From Styela clava (Eukaryota > Chordata > Ascidiacea > Stolidobranchia > Styelidae), in contig NC_135255.1 of assembly GCF_964204865.1 (NCBI RefSeq), positions 12,677,135 to 12,741,134 of the forward strand: DNA of 64,000 nt, in the 5' to 3' direction. A program made the position numbers and the translations under genes. Shown one piece after another: positions 1 through 12,310 of this stretch. The stretch's first letter is position 1. The number at the start of each line of letters is the position of its first letter. The notes beneath the pieces were generated by a model. That model ran no database searches, was not told the DNA's origin, and saw only the letters and a list, made by a program, of their open reading frames with translations.

Positions 1-180
1 CACAACTGCAATTTCGCGATCTGCTGAACCGAGTTTAGTGAACATGAATGATTTTTTTAGTATTTAAAAGAAAAATCAGGCAGGGATAAAGAGAATAGCT
101 AACCTTTTGTCTTTATTCGTTAGGCCGTCTTACATGTTCATAAACTTTGAAAGGCATAAAGTACACATTACCGATCACAA
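1..180. repeat. Dispersed repeat, copy at window start
   Basis: This stretch is clearly similar to 45,845-46,300. Both contain a run reading roughly CTGAACCGAGT-TAG-GAACAT, then a GGCAGRGATAA block, then TTTATTC-TTAGG and TACATGTT-ATAAACTTT. In the second copy a palindromic MITE interrupts the family. The left end runs off the window. No coding content is seen. It is a dispersed element of unknown class. Confidence 0.6.
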
Positions 181-229
181 AATTGAGTTAAATGTGAAGA
201 TATCACATTTTTTGTTTTGTTTTTTCCTG

Positions 230-272
230 ATAATTTGGTGACGCACGAACAAAAAGTTTGGGAACCGCTGTA
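230..272. mobile_element. hAT-type terminal fragment
   Basis: The segment ends in AGTTTGGGAACCGCTG. That is the reverse complement of the CAG(T/C)GGTTCCCAAAC type of terminal inverted repeat common in hAT transposons. No matching left end or target duplication was found, so this is a relic of one end only. Confidence 0.45.
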
Positions 273-313
273 ATACGAGATTAAATAAAATAATTTATGT
301 AGTTTTGTCTCAC

Positions 314-952
314 CCAGTAATATAACCATGACATAAACATTGTGAATGCAGCAATCACTGGACCCGCAATGGGAACCAGTTTCAGATGTCGTTATTTGGA
401 TGGTGTTTAAAAAACTACAAATATTTTTCAACTATTTTGTTTGCTCTGTGCCGTATTGTCGCTAAATTTATTATAAAACTTTCCAAGTATGATTTTCTAC
501 CGGGGATTCGTGGTGGTATTTTACCATTGTTTTAGTCACTATAATATTTTATTTGAAAATTCAAAATCATTTCTTTGATCGAACTGAAGTATTGAAAACA
601 AAATACCAACTAATGTGAATTGCCGTTATTTTTTCTAGTAGTTCAATACACGTTTCTAACACAACGTGCAACTTAGAATTTATCAGAGACTTCTGTTATT
701 ATAACCGAAGTGAATGCTTACCGGTGACACCTTCCTGCTTCCAAATTATTAATTATCTGTTGATTGAGTTTTTCTATCACGATATGCAAAAAACACACCG
801 ACTGCTGATGAAATTATAAGCATTCCTGAAATAGAATTTATATTATTATTGCTTTAATAAAGAATAATTGAATTTAAATTCTCTGAGATAAAGCAGATCT
901 TACCTATAAATATTACAAAGTCAATGGCGTGAAAGTATTTGTGAGACTCCAT
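314..952 (-). pseudogene. SLC5 transporter pseudogene (exons 1, 2 and 10 only)
   Basis: Exon 1 (952-904) reads MESHKYFHAIDFVIFI and ends at a good GTAAG donor. Exon 2 (825-722) has the same 104-nt length as exon 2 of both intact SLC5 genes. It encodes MLIISSAVGVFFAYRDRK..., then two consecutive TAA codons where the intact copies have Tyr-Tyr (...TDNYYF). Exons 3-9 are absent. At about 391-314 a degraded match to exon 10 follows, around the GP-x-x-x-x-FTM stretch, and it still ends at a GTGAG donor. Two stops plus a large internal deletion make it a dead copy, most like the intact neighbour at 3,248-8,206. It may continue beyond the left edge. Confidence 0.75.
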
Positions 953-3247
953 TTTGTATTCGCATATAAATAATTTTTGTGGCGATCACGCATGAGAGCA
1001 AATGTGTTTTAAAGGTATGTTATATTTTCGCATGGCTAATCTGATAACATTTAAAAAAAATAACAAGTCAGAGGAATTAAAAAAAAAACTATATTTTATA
1101 ATCCAACCATTTTCATAATTTCGAAATTGAACTCCTGTCGAATTAGTCATACATAAGCTATCAAATATGCCTGACGACGTTGCAAAAATCGTATGATGTT
1201 AGTTTTGTTTTGTTGAATATTAAATTCGATATTGGAAAACGCGATATTTTAGAAATAACTGCTTGACCTCAATTGCAAACCTTTTATTCAAAACTTCTGA
1301 CATTTTAAATCATAGTTAACTAGAAGAACATAATACTAGAAATTTCAAAGTTTAAAATGAAATTGGTGCCTATCAATTTAGAACAAAATTGAATGCTATT
1401 TTTTTTTCGTTCTTTTAGTACTTGGGTAATTTTTTTCTATATCTACAAAACCCGTGATATCAAAATTTATGCCGTCTATAGTTAGACAACTAAAACTCGT
1501 TTTTTATAGTCAGATGACTGAAAACTCGTTGCCGTGGTAAATTGGTGTACGGTATTCTGTTGCATTTCAACAAGTTGGTGTTATTTCATTAGCTTGCAAT
1601 TATATCATTAATTATATTGATTTTATAATAATATTAGTTTCTAATTTAATATAAGCAAATAAAATTTCTGTATGAAACGACTTACTACAATATATATATA
1701 TATATATCAGATTTACAAACCAATGTATTTTATCGTGCTTATTTTTCATTAATTAAAAATACTCATTTTTTTTTGGAACAAGACTGTCGAAACTTATATC
1801 ATCGAAACACATTTTTTGTATTAATCGGTTTGATGTTTTTCTTTCATAACCTATTTGTTTCAGATCTTTCAATTTTCATATGACCGGAATAGCCACTCGG
1901 AGAAAAAAAATTGTTTTGAAAGCTCGTAACGCATATGTTGCACTCTCTATATTTGAGCACCCATTTTTTTATCTTCATCACAGTGAAGCCGTTTCTTATT
2001 TTATACTTTTCCTATTACTTACTAAAACTTTATTACAACTGTTATAATAAACTCATTTGGAGGAGATATTGACAGCAATCTTTTGCCACTAATATATTTT
2101 CACTGATTTTGTTTCGATAGAGTACTAACATTCTCTGCAAGTGTACCGGATATTGTTGAGGATGTAAAACATCGTGTTCCTTCTACAAAATTTGTTGCAT
2201 ATAGTGGTGAACATTGTCCAGTATACTAGTTACATTGTAAGAATTTAATTTTGAGTGTATGTTTCCTTCATGTGTTCGTATGAACTTTTTGTTTGCTTTA
2301 TAATGATTAAGTATCTGTTTGAGTATCCTGGATAGAAGATTGAATCATTCCGGATTTATACCTTCTTTTATCCATTAGAGACAAGAGTGCTTGAGCTTAT
2401 TTTTTCAAAATTGCCAAGTAATCTATTTTTAGATATTTAGCCGGGAATTATCGAAATATAAAAAGTTCAAATAACAATATAACATCAATTCATCTTCTGA
2501 TTTTGCGTTTGAGATCATTCGATCTATTCTTTTGTTGAATATTATTCAGTAAAACTTAATAAAGTATTTATTTATCAAATATTAATAAAGTATTTAGTAA
2601 AAACTTCTTGAATTAGGGCTTTGAGAATAAAAAAGCATACCCACCGAATTATAAGTGGCGGATAGTATTGCTCAAAATTGCGATATATCGGCACATATAT
2701 CATACACTCCCTATTGGTATTCATGATGTTTGATATGTCAAACAGTAAAAACGTCAAACTAATTTTAACAAGTTTTATTATATCGTATTAAAATTGTATG
2801 CCGTGGCTTGGGAATACAACGACTAAAAGTGTTGCAATTCTCTGCATGTACGGAAGCCTAATTACAAAAACTATATCGAATATGCAGTAAATATTATTCC
2901 TAAAATATACATACAGATCAAATAAAACTTGACCAAAATTGAAAGTTTGTACAATTTTGCAGAGTGTTGTTTTACCCATGATGCTAAATTAACATTTGTT
3001 AGATAAAGTTTAAAATACCCATATCCTAGTATCAATTTAAAGTTCAAGTGTATCCATCCATACCTCATGATGACAATAAATAGGTTATGAATTATTTCGT
3101 ACAGTGTGAACTGAAATAGACTATAATACAAAACACATTTACACATTCGTTGAATTCTTCAAAAGAAATCTTTGAGTAATAGTATATACATAGTCTTCGC
3201 TTAGGTACGTCGTTCCCAGGTTTAAATGGAATCAATGTTTTTTGACG
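953..3247. other. Intergenic, no gene seen
   Basis: AT-rich sequence with a short (TA)n tract near 1,690-1,708. Short open frames here lack splice context, domain similarity and codon structure. An occurrence of the TATATTTGAGCA core of a dispersed repeat lies near 1,948-1,960. Confidence 0.5.
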
Positions 3248-6200
3248 TTATGTTTTCCCATTCTGTCCTATTTCTTCCCATATAGGTGCAGTCGGGGAGC
3301 ATTCATTTCCTTCTCTATCATGAAGCAAAGCCTTTTTAAATTTTTCTTCTTCTAGTGTCAGAGACGAAGAGTCGTCTTCGGGTGGAAGTTCAGGAACACC
3401 GAAACGGAATGGTTTGAAGGGTAAAATCGGGACAAAGAGCCTCGGATCTGCTTTTGACGGGTTGTTGAAGCCTGAATGTTTAGAAGTTATTATTAATAAG
3501 TCTTTTGAATATTCATTGTTAACTTGCTAATATTCAAATTTATAGTGATTACCCAAAATAGAAGAATATTTCCGATTTACCTGTGATAAGTGAACATATA
3601 TGACCAAGTATGATGCAGACGGTACATCCAAGTATGCCGTAATAAAATGGTGAAATTGAATATAGAGTATAGTGTAAAATGGGCCTGAAAACAAAATACT
3701 CAATCGTCGTGTTTCGTTTGTAAATGCTCATTTGACAAACCTACTTTGCGAAAGATGTTTACCAGCTGGTCGAGGTATTCTGTTACAGACTATAATAAAA
3801 ATAATAGAAAACAACAACAACAAAACAAGTTGCCTAGAATAATGACTGAAATATCAAACTGCCATTTTCGTTACCTTTCATAGCTCTCGCACATGGCTGA
3901 AGTTTTCAGAGAAGAATCTCGAGATTATTATTTATTAAAATACGGTCATTGCTATTTTTCTCTGGGCAGGCATAATATTTTGATTGTACGAGGCGGAAAG
4001 AGTTTTGATTTCTTTGCGTTGTTAAGCATTAAAAAATGGAAAAAATATGATTTATTTTATTGGAAGAATTGTTTTAATTCATTGAGTCTTAAAAATATGA
4101 ATTTGTTATGAAACTCGCCGTGGGAAAGTGATAACTAAACGGTTTTTCTATCAGCGTGAATATAGTATAGTGTTATCGTAAATACTTTCGTGCATCAAGC
4201 AAAAATTCAATTATTACGCAATGTAGCGGGTGTGGGTGACCATATGTAATTTAATCAATGCATAGACATATGGATATATATATATATGTTATACCCGTTT
4301 TCTGGTGCAGGAGATGAAACCATTGAGGCAAACGTTGTATATTCTTCCCCTGAAGCCTCCATCATCAACGCAGTTGTAACAGAATTCACAGTCGAATTAA
4401 ACGCAGGGCATTTATCAGTAGACAAGGGAAGTTTCCTTTTCGTGTCTGGGAAGCTCGCCAAAAATAGTGCTGATATCGCAACCCAACCCGTGAATAACCA
4501 ACCACCCGCCAAGCCAACCAAGGCTCCCTGAAACCAAACAAAGCAGTAAATAAAAAGTTTGGCTACCCTTCAATTTATACCATTATTAAAATCATCAATT
4601 TTTACTTTTTTCTCAAAGTTCCACTCACCCAATGATTTATCCAAGGCCTGAAACCAAACAAAGCAGTAAAAAAAAGTTTGGCTACCCTTCAATTTATACC
4701 ATAATTAAAATCATCAATTTTTACTTTTTTCTCAAAGTTCCACTCACCCAATGATTTATCCAAGGCATGAAAAGTCCCATTGTGAATACACCAAACAAAG
4801 GACCTCCTAATGAACCAGTTATAGAAGACGTAATCTGGATTATATTTGCTGAGAGCAGAGAGACGAGATATGCAATAATCATCACCAGAAAACCAAAGAA
4901 AATAGCTGTAAATGAATAGGATAGTATAGGCTATTATTAAGAAAATGAGAACGTAGGCCATACACGAAAGACGAAGACTGATAATCACTCATTATTTATT
5001 TCCATATTACCCTGTATTCGGTGACCTTCGGTTTGACTTGGTATTTTATGCATCAAGTAATCAATCGGTAGATAAATAAAAAAATTTTAATAGGTAAAAT
5101 GAAACATATTCTCACTCAAAGCTTTGCTTAAAATAACTTTCCTGTTTGACGACATCTTAGGAAAGCATGGAAGAATGAAATCCATCAACGCTAATGCAGC
5201 TAAAGCGTTTACGCCTGAAGAAATTGTACTGAAAAATATATTATTTGATAGAGTATTGTACCAAAAATTTGCAACGATGTACACTCATAAAAGATAGATA
5301 TTTATACCTCAAGGAGCCGCTGTATGCAGCTGAAACAAATAGACCAGCCATTCCAGGTGTATTTTGAAATATTTCCAACGCTAATTTCGGCATCGTCTGG
5401 TCGGGTTTGGTTATAAGTTTTGCTGACAAAGGATCACATCCTTCATAAAATGTATACATAAGCAGACCGTTACCCACGGCCAACAAAGAAAATATGACTC
5501 CCGGAAATAGCTGTAACCATAGAGCTCTGAAAAAATCAATAAAACTAAATGTTAAAATCATGTTGTCAAATATAAGTTGGATTCAACAATGAGTTATAAT
5601 GTTAATCACACAATTTTAAATTTACTATTTATGCCTATTATATCTCACCAACAAACAAAGAGAAATCAGCATCTTAAATGAGGCTTTGATGACGTGCATC
5701 ATCCACACACAATGGATGTTTTTACCTTTGGCTTTGAGCGTTTTCGCGAGTAGAGTAAATTAAGTTGGAAATGATGAACGATTTCAAACAAATAATATTC
5801 AACTCACATTCTTGCATTTTTCACTGAACCACATGACAAATATCTTTGAGTAAATACTTGATTGCATCCAGTTTTAAAACAATTATTCATTCCCGCTCCT
5901 AGAAGTAATGTCCATACAGTACTTCGAATGCGAGGGTCGCCATCGAATCTGATTCAAATAAATTGTTTTTCAAAGTTAGCTATGCTCGACATTTCAATTT
6001 ATTGGAAATAACTTTTACAGATAGTTCACGTTTCTGTGAAAGCAGCTTCAAAATAATAGTTAGCAATCTAGTCTTTTTTAGCTTAATAAAAAGACCAAAA
6101 AATTCTACAAATATCTATTGTAGTATGAATATGATTCCGTTTGCATGTTTTTGTGTTGTTCAGTTAGTACTTACTTGAAAATATTATTCCGCTGTCCACG

Positions 6201-8206
6201 TTCAACTGCTTCGACCACAGGACCAAATCCACCTACGACTATAGTTGTTTGGATGAACACCGCAAGCATTCCCGCTAACATAATCATGGCTTGCAAAAAA
6301 TCAGTCCATATGACCGCTTTCATCCCACCCTTAAAAAAAGTATTTTTCAACGCAGTGCAATAAGAGAACATTTTTAGGAATTAATAGTATGCAGTACTGT
6401 ACTATTTTATATATATATTGCCCTCGATTTGTTTCGGTGACGGCCTAAATTGCCTATTTCTTACGCTAGAATAAGCATAATTAGTTTACATCGTATCTGT
6501 ATTTATTTCTGATATAATTAGCGTCTAACAACATTTCATTTAGTGTTACAGGCTTCCATACAAGCAAGAGCGACATGTCTTCGTACTCTACTACGTTTTA
6601 AAACCAAAAATCCTTTTATAAAATCTAAAACAAAACTTACAATGCTGGTGTAGAATGTACAAACGATACTTGTTAATGCTATACTCCAGTTCAATTGAAG
6701 GGGTGTGACAGCACTCAATGCCAGTGCTGGCAAGTATATTGTTACGCCCATGTAGAGAATCTGAAGTATAAAAATCACTAGTATTAAACAATACTAAAAA
6801 AAGATAGCTCAATAAGCGCTCATAAACTCAATGCATAATCTTTAATTAAAAAAAATAAAATTCTCACCAATTTCCATATTGCCATAAGCGATGTCAACGT
6901 TCTTATTCTGGGGTGAAAGCGAAGATTAAAATACTGAAATACAAAAGAGAGTATTGAGAAGTACATATACACATACAGATGATTTTTTTTTTCGAACAGT
7001 CATTTATATTTAAAAAAGAATTGTCATTTGTATAAAAAATTACTGTCAGAATATTACAAAATAAAATCAGGAACTGAAGTGTTAAATATTATGACTAGAA
7101 GACACATACATATCGTTTATAAACATCAAACAATTAGTGTAGAAGTTCAATATTTGAAAAGTAATCAGTGTCTGGTGTCTAGAAAACAATTAGGTGAAGC
7201 TTCTACCTCATATACGCTTTTTAGTTGAAGCCTATGCAGAAGTGGAATGTAATAAATAGACCCGGCAAGTATTCCTATCACATGTGCAGCATTCATCCAA
7301 ACAAATACTGTTCCAAATAAATAAATTTCAACGGGAAGACCAATTACTGTAATAGCAGAAATAAACGAAACCGACAATGACATGGAAATCAAAATCTGTA
7401 AGAAAGATAATATGAAAATAATTAAGAAGATAAGTGAAATGAAATGAAAAAATGTAATTCAGTTGGAACCATGAACATGGGAGTTTTTTGAAATAAATAT
7501 ATTAATAACACAGTCAAACATGGACTGTATAAATAATTTAAATGTACGAGAATTTATAACTGCTGGTATTTTCTTACCGGAGAAATACTTTTACTTGCAA
7601 AGTAATAATTATCGGTCGACTGAGTTCTCCTATCACGATATGCAAAAAATACTCCAATTGCCGATGACAATAGAAGCATTGCTAAAACGAAAATAGTACT
7701 TTAAATTTTATTTCTTTGGTCAAAATCTTTACAACGACTACCCAATGTTTGTTTTTATGATTCAAGGTCGGTATTCTGCCATGAAACGTATTTATTTATA
7801 AACAATAGAACACTAATTATGACACTGTATGTATATATGATGTACAGTGACGCAGGTATTGAATGAGATTTAGACTGAAGACCGTTGATAGCATCATAAT
7901 CAGACTAGAATACTTGTAAAAAAAATTTGCGTTTTTCAAATATCAATTAGTTTATATTTTGTTTTTGATTGCATTGTTAAATTTACTTTTATATCTTAAT
8001 GGCCTTTCTAAAAGTACAGCATCGAGAAGCGCTTCATTACCCAAATTTCCCTGGAATATTTGTAGCATTTGCTTAGTTTCGATACAATATTGCTATTTAA
8101 ATTTATATGTAAATTATCATAATACAAACCAGTAAATGAAGAAATATTACTCACCACCAAATATAACAAAGTCAATTGCTTGAAAGTACTTTTTTGTAGA
8201 TTCCAT
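3248..8206 (-). CDS. SLC5-family sodium-coupled solute symporter (monocarboxylate/vitamin/iodide clade), gene A
   Basis: Thirteen exons in transcript order: 8206-8155, 7681-7578, 7395-7207, 6933-6868, 6760-6641, 6329-6175, 5948-5808, 5526-5308, 5228-5116, 4905-4748, 4527-4295, 3684-3581, 3471-3248. They sum to 1,878 nt and 625 residues; human SLC5A8 is about 610. All borders are GT-AG with matching phases. Family marks are DNYYFA after TM1, the YF-LRF segment followed by YMGVTIYLPALALSAVTP, the GGMKAVIWTD motif and the TGCNQVFTQRYLSC motif. Known members use the inward Na+ gradient to bring in lactate, short-chain fatty acids, vitamins or iodide across the plasma membrane. The substrate here cannot be read from sequence. 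The C-terminal tail is long and acidic. The ATG at 8206 aligns with the starts of both paralogues. Odd point: intron 10 carries a tandem duplication of its own splice sites (4,528-4,766). Confidence 0.9.
3705..4250. repeat. Segment of gene A intron 11 shared with 9,000-9,560
   Basis: Co-linear similarity to 9000-9560 over about 550 bp. Shared landmarks include TTTCGTTTGTAAAT, AGATGTTTAC, ATCAAACTGC, TTCATTGAGTCTT and AATACTTTCGTGCAT. It lies wholly within intron 11. The second copy is part of the SLC5 pseudogene upstream of gene A, so this is a segmental duplication and not a mobile repeat. Confidence 0.75.
4528..4766. repeat. ~119-bp direct tandem duplication spanning intron 10 of SLC5 gene A
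   Basis: Units 4528-4647 and 4648-4766 are nearly identical, differing in a small A-run change and a T/A substitution. On the minus strand each unit carries the last 19 nt of exon 10, its GTGAG donor, all of the ancestral intron and the AG acceptor. The present intron 10 is therefore donor-intron-acceptor-19 nt-donor-intron-acceptor. The few differences suggest a recent event. Confidence 0.9.
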
Positions 8207-8999
8207 ATTACGTTGCTTCTCTTGCACTTACCATAATCAAACGTAGGTCAAATATCACCTATATTTTGAAATTAAAAATAGCACGGACGGGTTATATATG
8301 TGATTACGCATAATTGTAAACCAGCTTATATTGCAAAGTTTTTGTAGTCTATCGACTCTAGTTAATTCAATACCAAAATCATGATAGTAGGTCTAATTTG
8401 TTCCGTTGGTATTAAAAATGTTTTTCTATTTAATAATATCTTTTTAACCTTCTGTATATAAAAAATGCATTAAAATAATATAGGTAACCGAAACCTTCCG
8501 TTTTGCGCGCTATATATTTATTCCATAAAATTCCAAGTTTGGGTCCATACTTTACAATAATCGATATTGAACTTGGAATTAGAACTTAAATCATACTGTT
8601 TCAATACAGTATCATTTAAATTTTATGAGCAAAAGTTTTGGATTTGAATGAATTCTGAACTAATTACGCCCTGATTTATTTCTACTATGCAAAATGTTGC
8701 ATCTTCACAACACAATTTATCAATTAAGTCAAACAGTCAACTAATTATTCTTTATAAATCCTCTGAGAAAATTTTGTTGAGCGCTGTACTTCTAACCCTG
8801 TTCTCAATTGAGATAACATAATTCCACGAGCGCGCAGCACTAATCGTCGCAAAATACATTCACGCTCTTTCATTAAAAAACGGTTTAGGATGAACTGAAT
8901 CTTTGTCCTGAATAGCTTCGCGTCGGAAATACAACATGTCAACTTCGGGAATGTGTTGACTCAACTTGTCACTCATGTGGCAAGAACGAATGCCATTGT
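8207..8999. other. Upstream region of SLC5 gene A
   Basis: AT-rich 5' flank of gene A with no recognisable exon. I could not define a promoter element. The 65-codon minus-strand frame at 8745-8942 has no recognisable domain and no splice context. Confidence 0.4.
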
Positions 9000-10465
9000 T
9001 TTCTTTCAAAATACTCGATTATTGAGTTTCGTTTGTAAATATATATTTGACAAACCCAGTTTGTGAGAGATGTTTACTACCTAGTCGAGATATTCCGTTA
9101 CATATTTTAATAGAAGTTATAAAAAAAAAAAAAAAAGTATGTTGCCGAGAATAATGATTGAAGTATCAAACTGCTATTATTGTTTCCTTTATTAGCTCTC
9201 TCTCATGACAAAATTTTTTGTGAAATAATCTTGAGAATATTATTATTCAAAAATACGGTCATTGCTATTTTTTCTGGGCAAGCAAAATTTCTGAATGGTA
9301 CGAGGCGGAAAAAAGTTTTGATTTTATTGCGTTGTTCAGCGTTAAAATATGAAGAAATATTATTTATACGATTAGAACAATTGTTTTGATTCATTGAGTC
9401 TTTCAATTATGAAATTGTTATGAAAATCGTCGTGGGAAGGTGATAAATGAACGTGTTTAATATCAACGTGGATAGTATGGTGTAATCGCAAATACTTTCG
9501 TGCATGATGCAAAAATATTAAATTATTACAAATTTGCTCGCAGTTCTTTGACTCGTGTATATTTTCTTAAAAACGTGACACGCCTCGCTCGCGCCTTTAG
9601 ATTTCAAGTACCCTTCTCAGTATTCTTGCACTTCGCAAAATAGCCTACTAGGCAAATTCATATCTTTCAAATACCCTTCCAGCTCGTTTGATACTGCACC
9701 TAATGATCCAACAACAACAGGTATAATTCTCGTCTTTATATTTCATATTTTTCTAATTTCTCTCCGTTAATCTTGATATTTTTCAAGTTTTTCCTTCAAT
9801 AAAATACGATGATCGGCCGGAACTGTTATATCGATTATCAAACATGTACCTTCGGATGAATTTATTACTACAATATCAAGTCTTTTGTGGACAATGACGT
9901 GGTCTGTTTGTATGTTAAAATCCCATGGAATCTTAACATTTTTTCTGGGGCATGGTCGCTGAGTTCCCAATGAGCAATTCTTGCTAGGCTATCATGTCTA
10001 TTTTTGTATTCTCTTTGCGCCAATTTTGAGCATTCACAATATATATGAAAAAATGCTTTTATTATTATTATCATTAATATTATTATTGACCATTTGTAAC
10101 ATTAAGCAGTGTATATGAATATATATATATACGCATTCCTATTTTCTTTATGAATCCCTCGAGCAAAGAGTTCAAACTTTCTGTGCTTTCCAACATTACC
10201 CTCAACTGTGGAGGATCCAATGGAAAAATTTTCGCTACCGTATTGTATTCCAATAATTCACCAGAAACTTATCTGGAACTTGGGACACTGTTATGGTATA
10301 TTTCACCTTGATGAAATGTGCAGACGCGACTCAGTATATTATGACGTCATATATAGTCCGTATATGCCTTGTCAGAGCCAACAACGAAAATACGAGTCGC
10401 GGAAATAGCTGAAACTATAGAGCTCTGAAAAAATCAATAAAAATATGTCGAAATCATTTTGCAAC
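9000..10465 (-). pseudogene. Second SLC5 pseudogene, interrupted by a LINE fragment
   Basis: Two pieces of an SLC5 copy lie in the same order and orientation as in gene A. 9000-9560 matches intron 11. About 10365-10465 matches the 5' part of exon 8 with its acceptor and intron 7, sharing the run around GGAAATAGCTG and TATAGAGCTCTGAAAAAATCAATAAAA. The exons expected between them (9-11) are not recognisable, and the gap holds an R2-type LINE fragment. It sits directly upstream of intact gene A, consistent with tandem duplication followed by decay. The outer limits are approximate. Confidence 0.6.
9645..10070 (-). mobile_element. R2/CRE-like non-LTR retrotransposon C-terminal fragment (restriction-like endonuclease region)
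   Basis: Minus-strand pieces read YCECSKLAQREYKNRHDSLAR, IAHWEL, then DFNIQTDHVIVHKRLDIVV..., IIDITVPAD... LEKYQD, and finally IIPVVVGSLGAVSNELEGYL. This order (Cys/His knuckle, R-x-DI, D, K..KYQ) is the C-terminal endonuclease-type region of invertebrate retrotransposons related to R2. The usual Pro in RPD is Leu here. Pieces fall in more than one frame, so the copy is dead. No reverse transcriptase domain is present. It is inserted within the SLC5 pseudogene. Confidence 0.65.
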
Positions 10466-12004
10466 GTTTAATTTTAATTCATGTATATCTTGTATGTCCC
10501 GTACATTAAATCACTCAATATTCTTAGGTAGTTGATAGCACAAGTTGTATCTATAATCGGTGAACCAAACATATTCCAACAGACTACGAGTTGAGACAAC
10601 CAAGTGAAAAACTTTTAGAACTAATCCCAACCAGGAATGTGCCATTCTAAACGTTCTTAATGGACATCAGTAGGTCAGTTCATTCCGGCAATTGCACACA
10701 ATTTAATCTATTTATATAAACATCACTCCAAATATTAACTAAATATAAAACAAATAAAAAAAACGTGAAAAGTAGTCGCTTACAAATAATAATATTTCGG
10801 AGCTCCGTGACAGAGGTTCGCTTTCTAAACGCCCAGAAAAAAGAGAGCGAAGCGCGGGTAAAATCAAGGATGCCAGATTATGAGTCGGCACAGACAGCCA
10901 AGTTTGCTTACTTAAATTATGTTTGGGATTTGTGGGTGTTATAAAAGATGAAAACAAAACAAGTAAATAATATTCGTTTCAAGTTTCGAATAAAAAAAAT
11001 CAGTTCACCCAGTATGGATCTACTGAATTGAATCTAAAACCGTATGGATATCGCCAGACTGGCACAGCTATAGACCTACTAAAAACACATATTGCGAAGG
11101 ACACAACCTAGTGTCCATAATTAAAAGCAGATTACTTTTCTCATACTGATGTTAGATAATTTTGGATTTCGACTGACATGGATGTCCATCAATTACATGT
11201 GTTCACTGATAATATTCAAAAAGCCGAAAACACATAAACTATTGAGTTGCTGAAGAGTCAGAAATTATGATATACTGCAGTCTGATGCCCGAATTAGCAA
11301 CACAAGTGAGCAATGGTAGCGAAAAAAATATAAATATGTAACGGTGCTTTTTTAAACTTTTTATTTTGCTTTTTTAACAGATAGATTTGGTATGGTTCGT
11401 GCCGACGTTATCACACTTCATATATTTTTTTATCAATGCACGCTCCCCAGGAAGATGATGGAAAGCCGCAAAATGAGATGATAATTTTAGGTCTGGCAAG
11501 GTGAAACACATCGATTGAACAGTTGAAAGAATGCATATCAATTTATCTGTGCTCAAAACAATCTAACATTTTTTTCAGATACATAATACGTTCTCATCCA
11601 TCCGATTACGGTTGTATAACGCTAACAAAGTCACACAATCAATAATAAAACCTTATTGTAGACAAATATAATGCATATCATAAAGCTGCCTGTAGATTAT
11701 AAGCAACTCAATCACTTACGATGAGTCTCTACAAAATGCCTTCCACAACTTTGATTGAAGTCTATTGCATCCGGTGAAATACCCAGTCTACATGCACAGA
11801 GTACGACATAGAAGAATATATATATATATGTGAAAAAAGTAGTGTAATGATAGAAACGGTATTAGGAGTGGTTACAGTAGCGGGTTTCTGAAGACAGTAT
11901 ATCTAATTTTAAAAATGCAAACAATAACAACATTAAATCATGATTTTCCTGTACTAAATAGTATTAGTACCAACTGTACTAACTTAATTAAACGACTTGT
12001 TGTT

Positions 12005-12310
12005 GTGAAAAACTCACCTTTTTCTTTAACTGCGGGATTGATTGCTTCGAATTTTTAGTGGTTAATGATTGTTACTGTCGCTAGAAGACTATTACTTTTA
12101 TTTATTTCAAAATTTCCTGTGGTCCCTATGGAATTCATTTTCACATTAAATTTTTGTGTGATGGCGTCAACAAAGCAATAAAATGCACACCGTGCCGCGG
12201 TTCCGTGACCACATTTCAGCAATCTCGTACTTAGACTACCGGTACTGTAATAGTTTGACTACTTCGCTTTAGCCTTTTTGTCCATATATGTGCCCTCCTG
12301 TTTTCAGATA
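12005..12310 (+). repeat. Dispersed repeat with TATATTTGAGCA core, copy a
   Basis: It shares CTTTAA-TGC-GG, TTGCTTCGAAATTTTTA, GGCTATTACTTT, TTGCGGTTCCG, ACTACTTCGTTTTAGC and CATATAT(T)TGAGC blocks with copies at 40,428-40,740, 46,557-46,690 and, inverted, 48,855-48,990. No coding capacity is seen. Class is unknown. Confidence 0.6.

Noticed and set aside
1688..1710. (TA)n tract and similar AT runs near 11,815 and 23,118
   Set aside because: Ordinary short microsatellites in AT-rich DNA.
4689..4988. 99-codon minus-strand open frame in SLC5 gene A
   Set aside because: It is an out-of-frame reading of exon 10 plus flanking intron. The correct frame gives TIFFGFLVMIIAYLVSLL.
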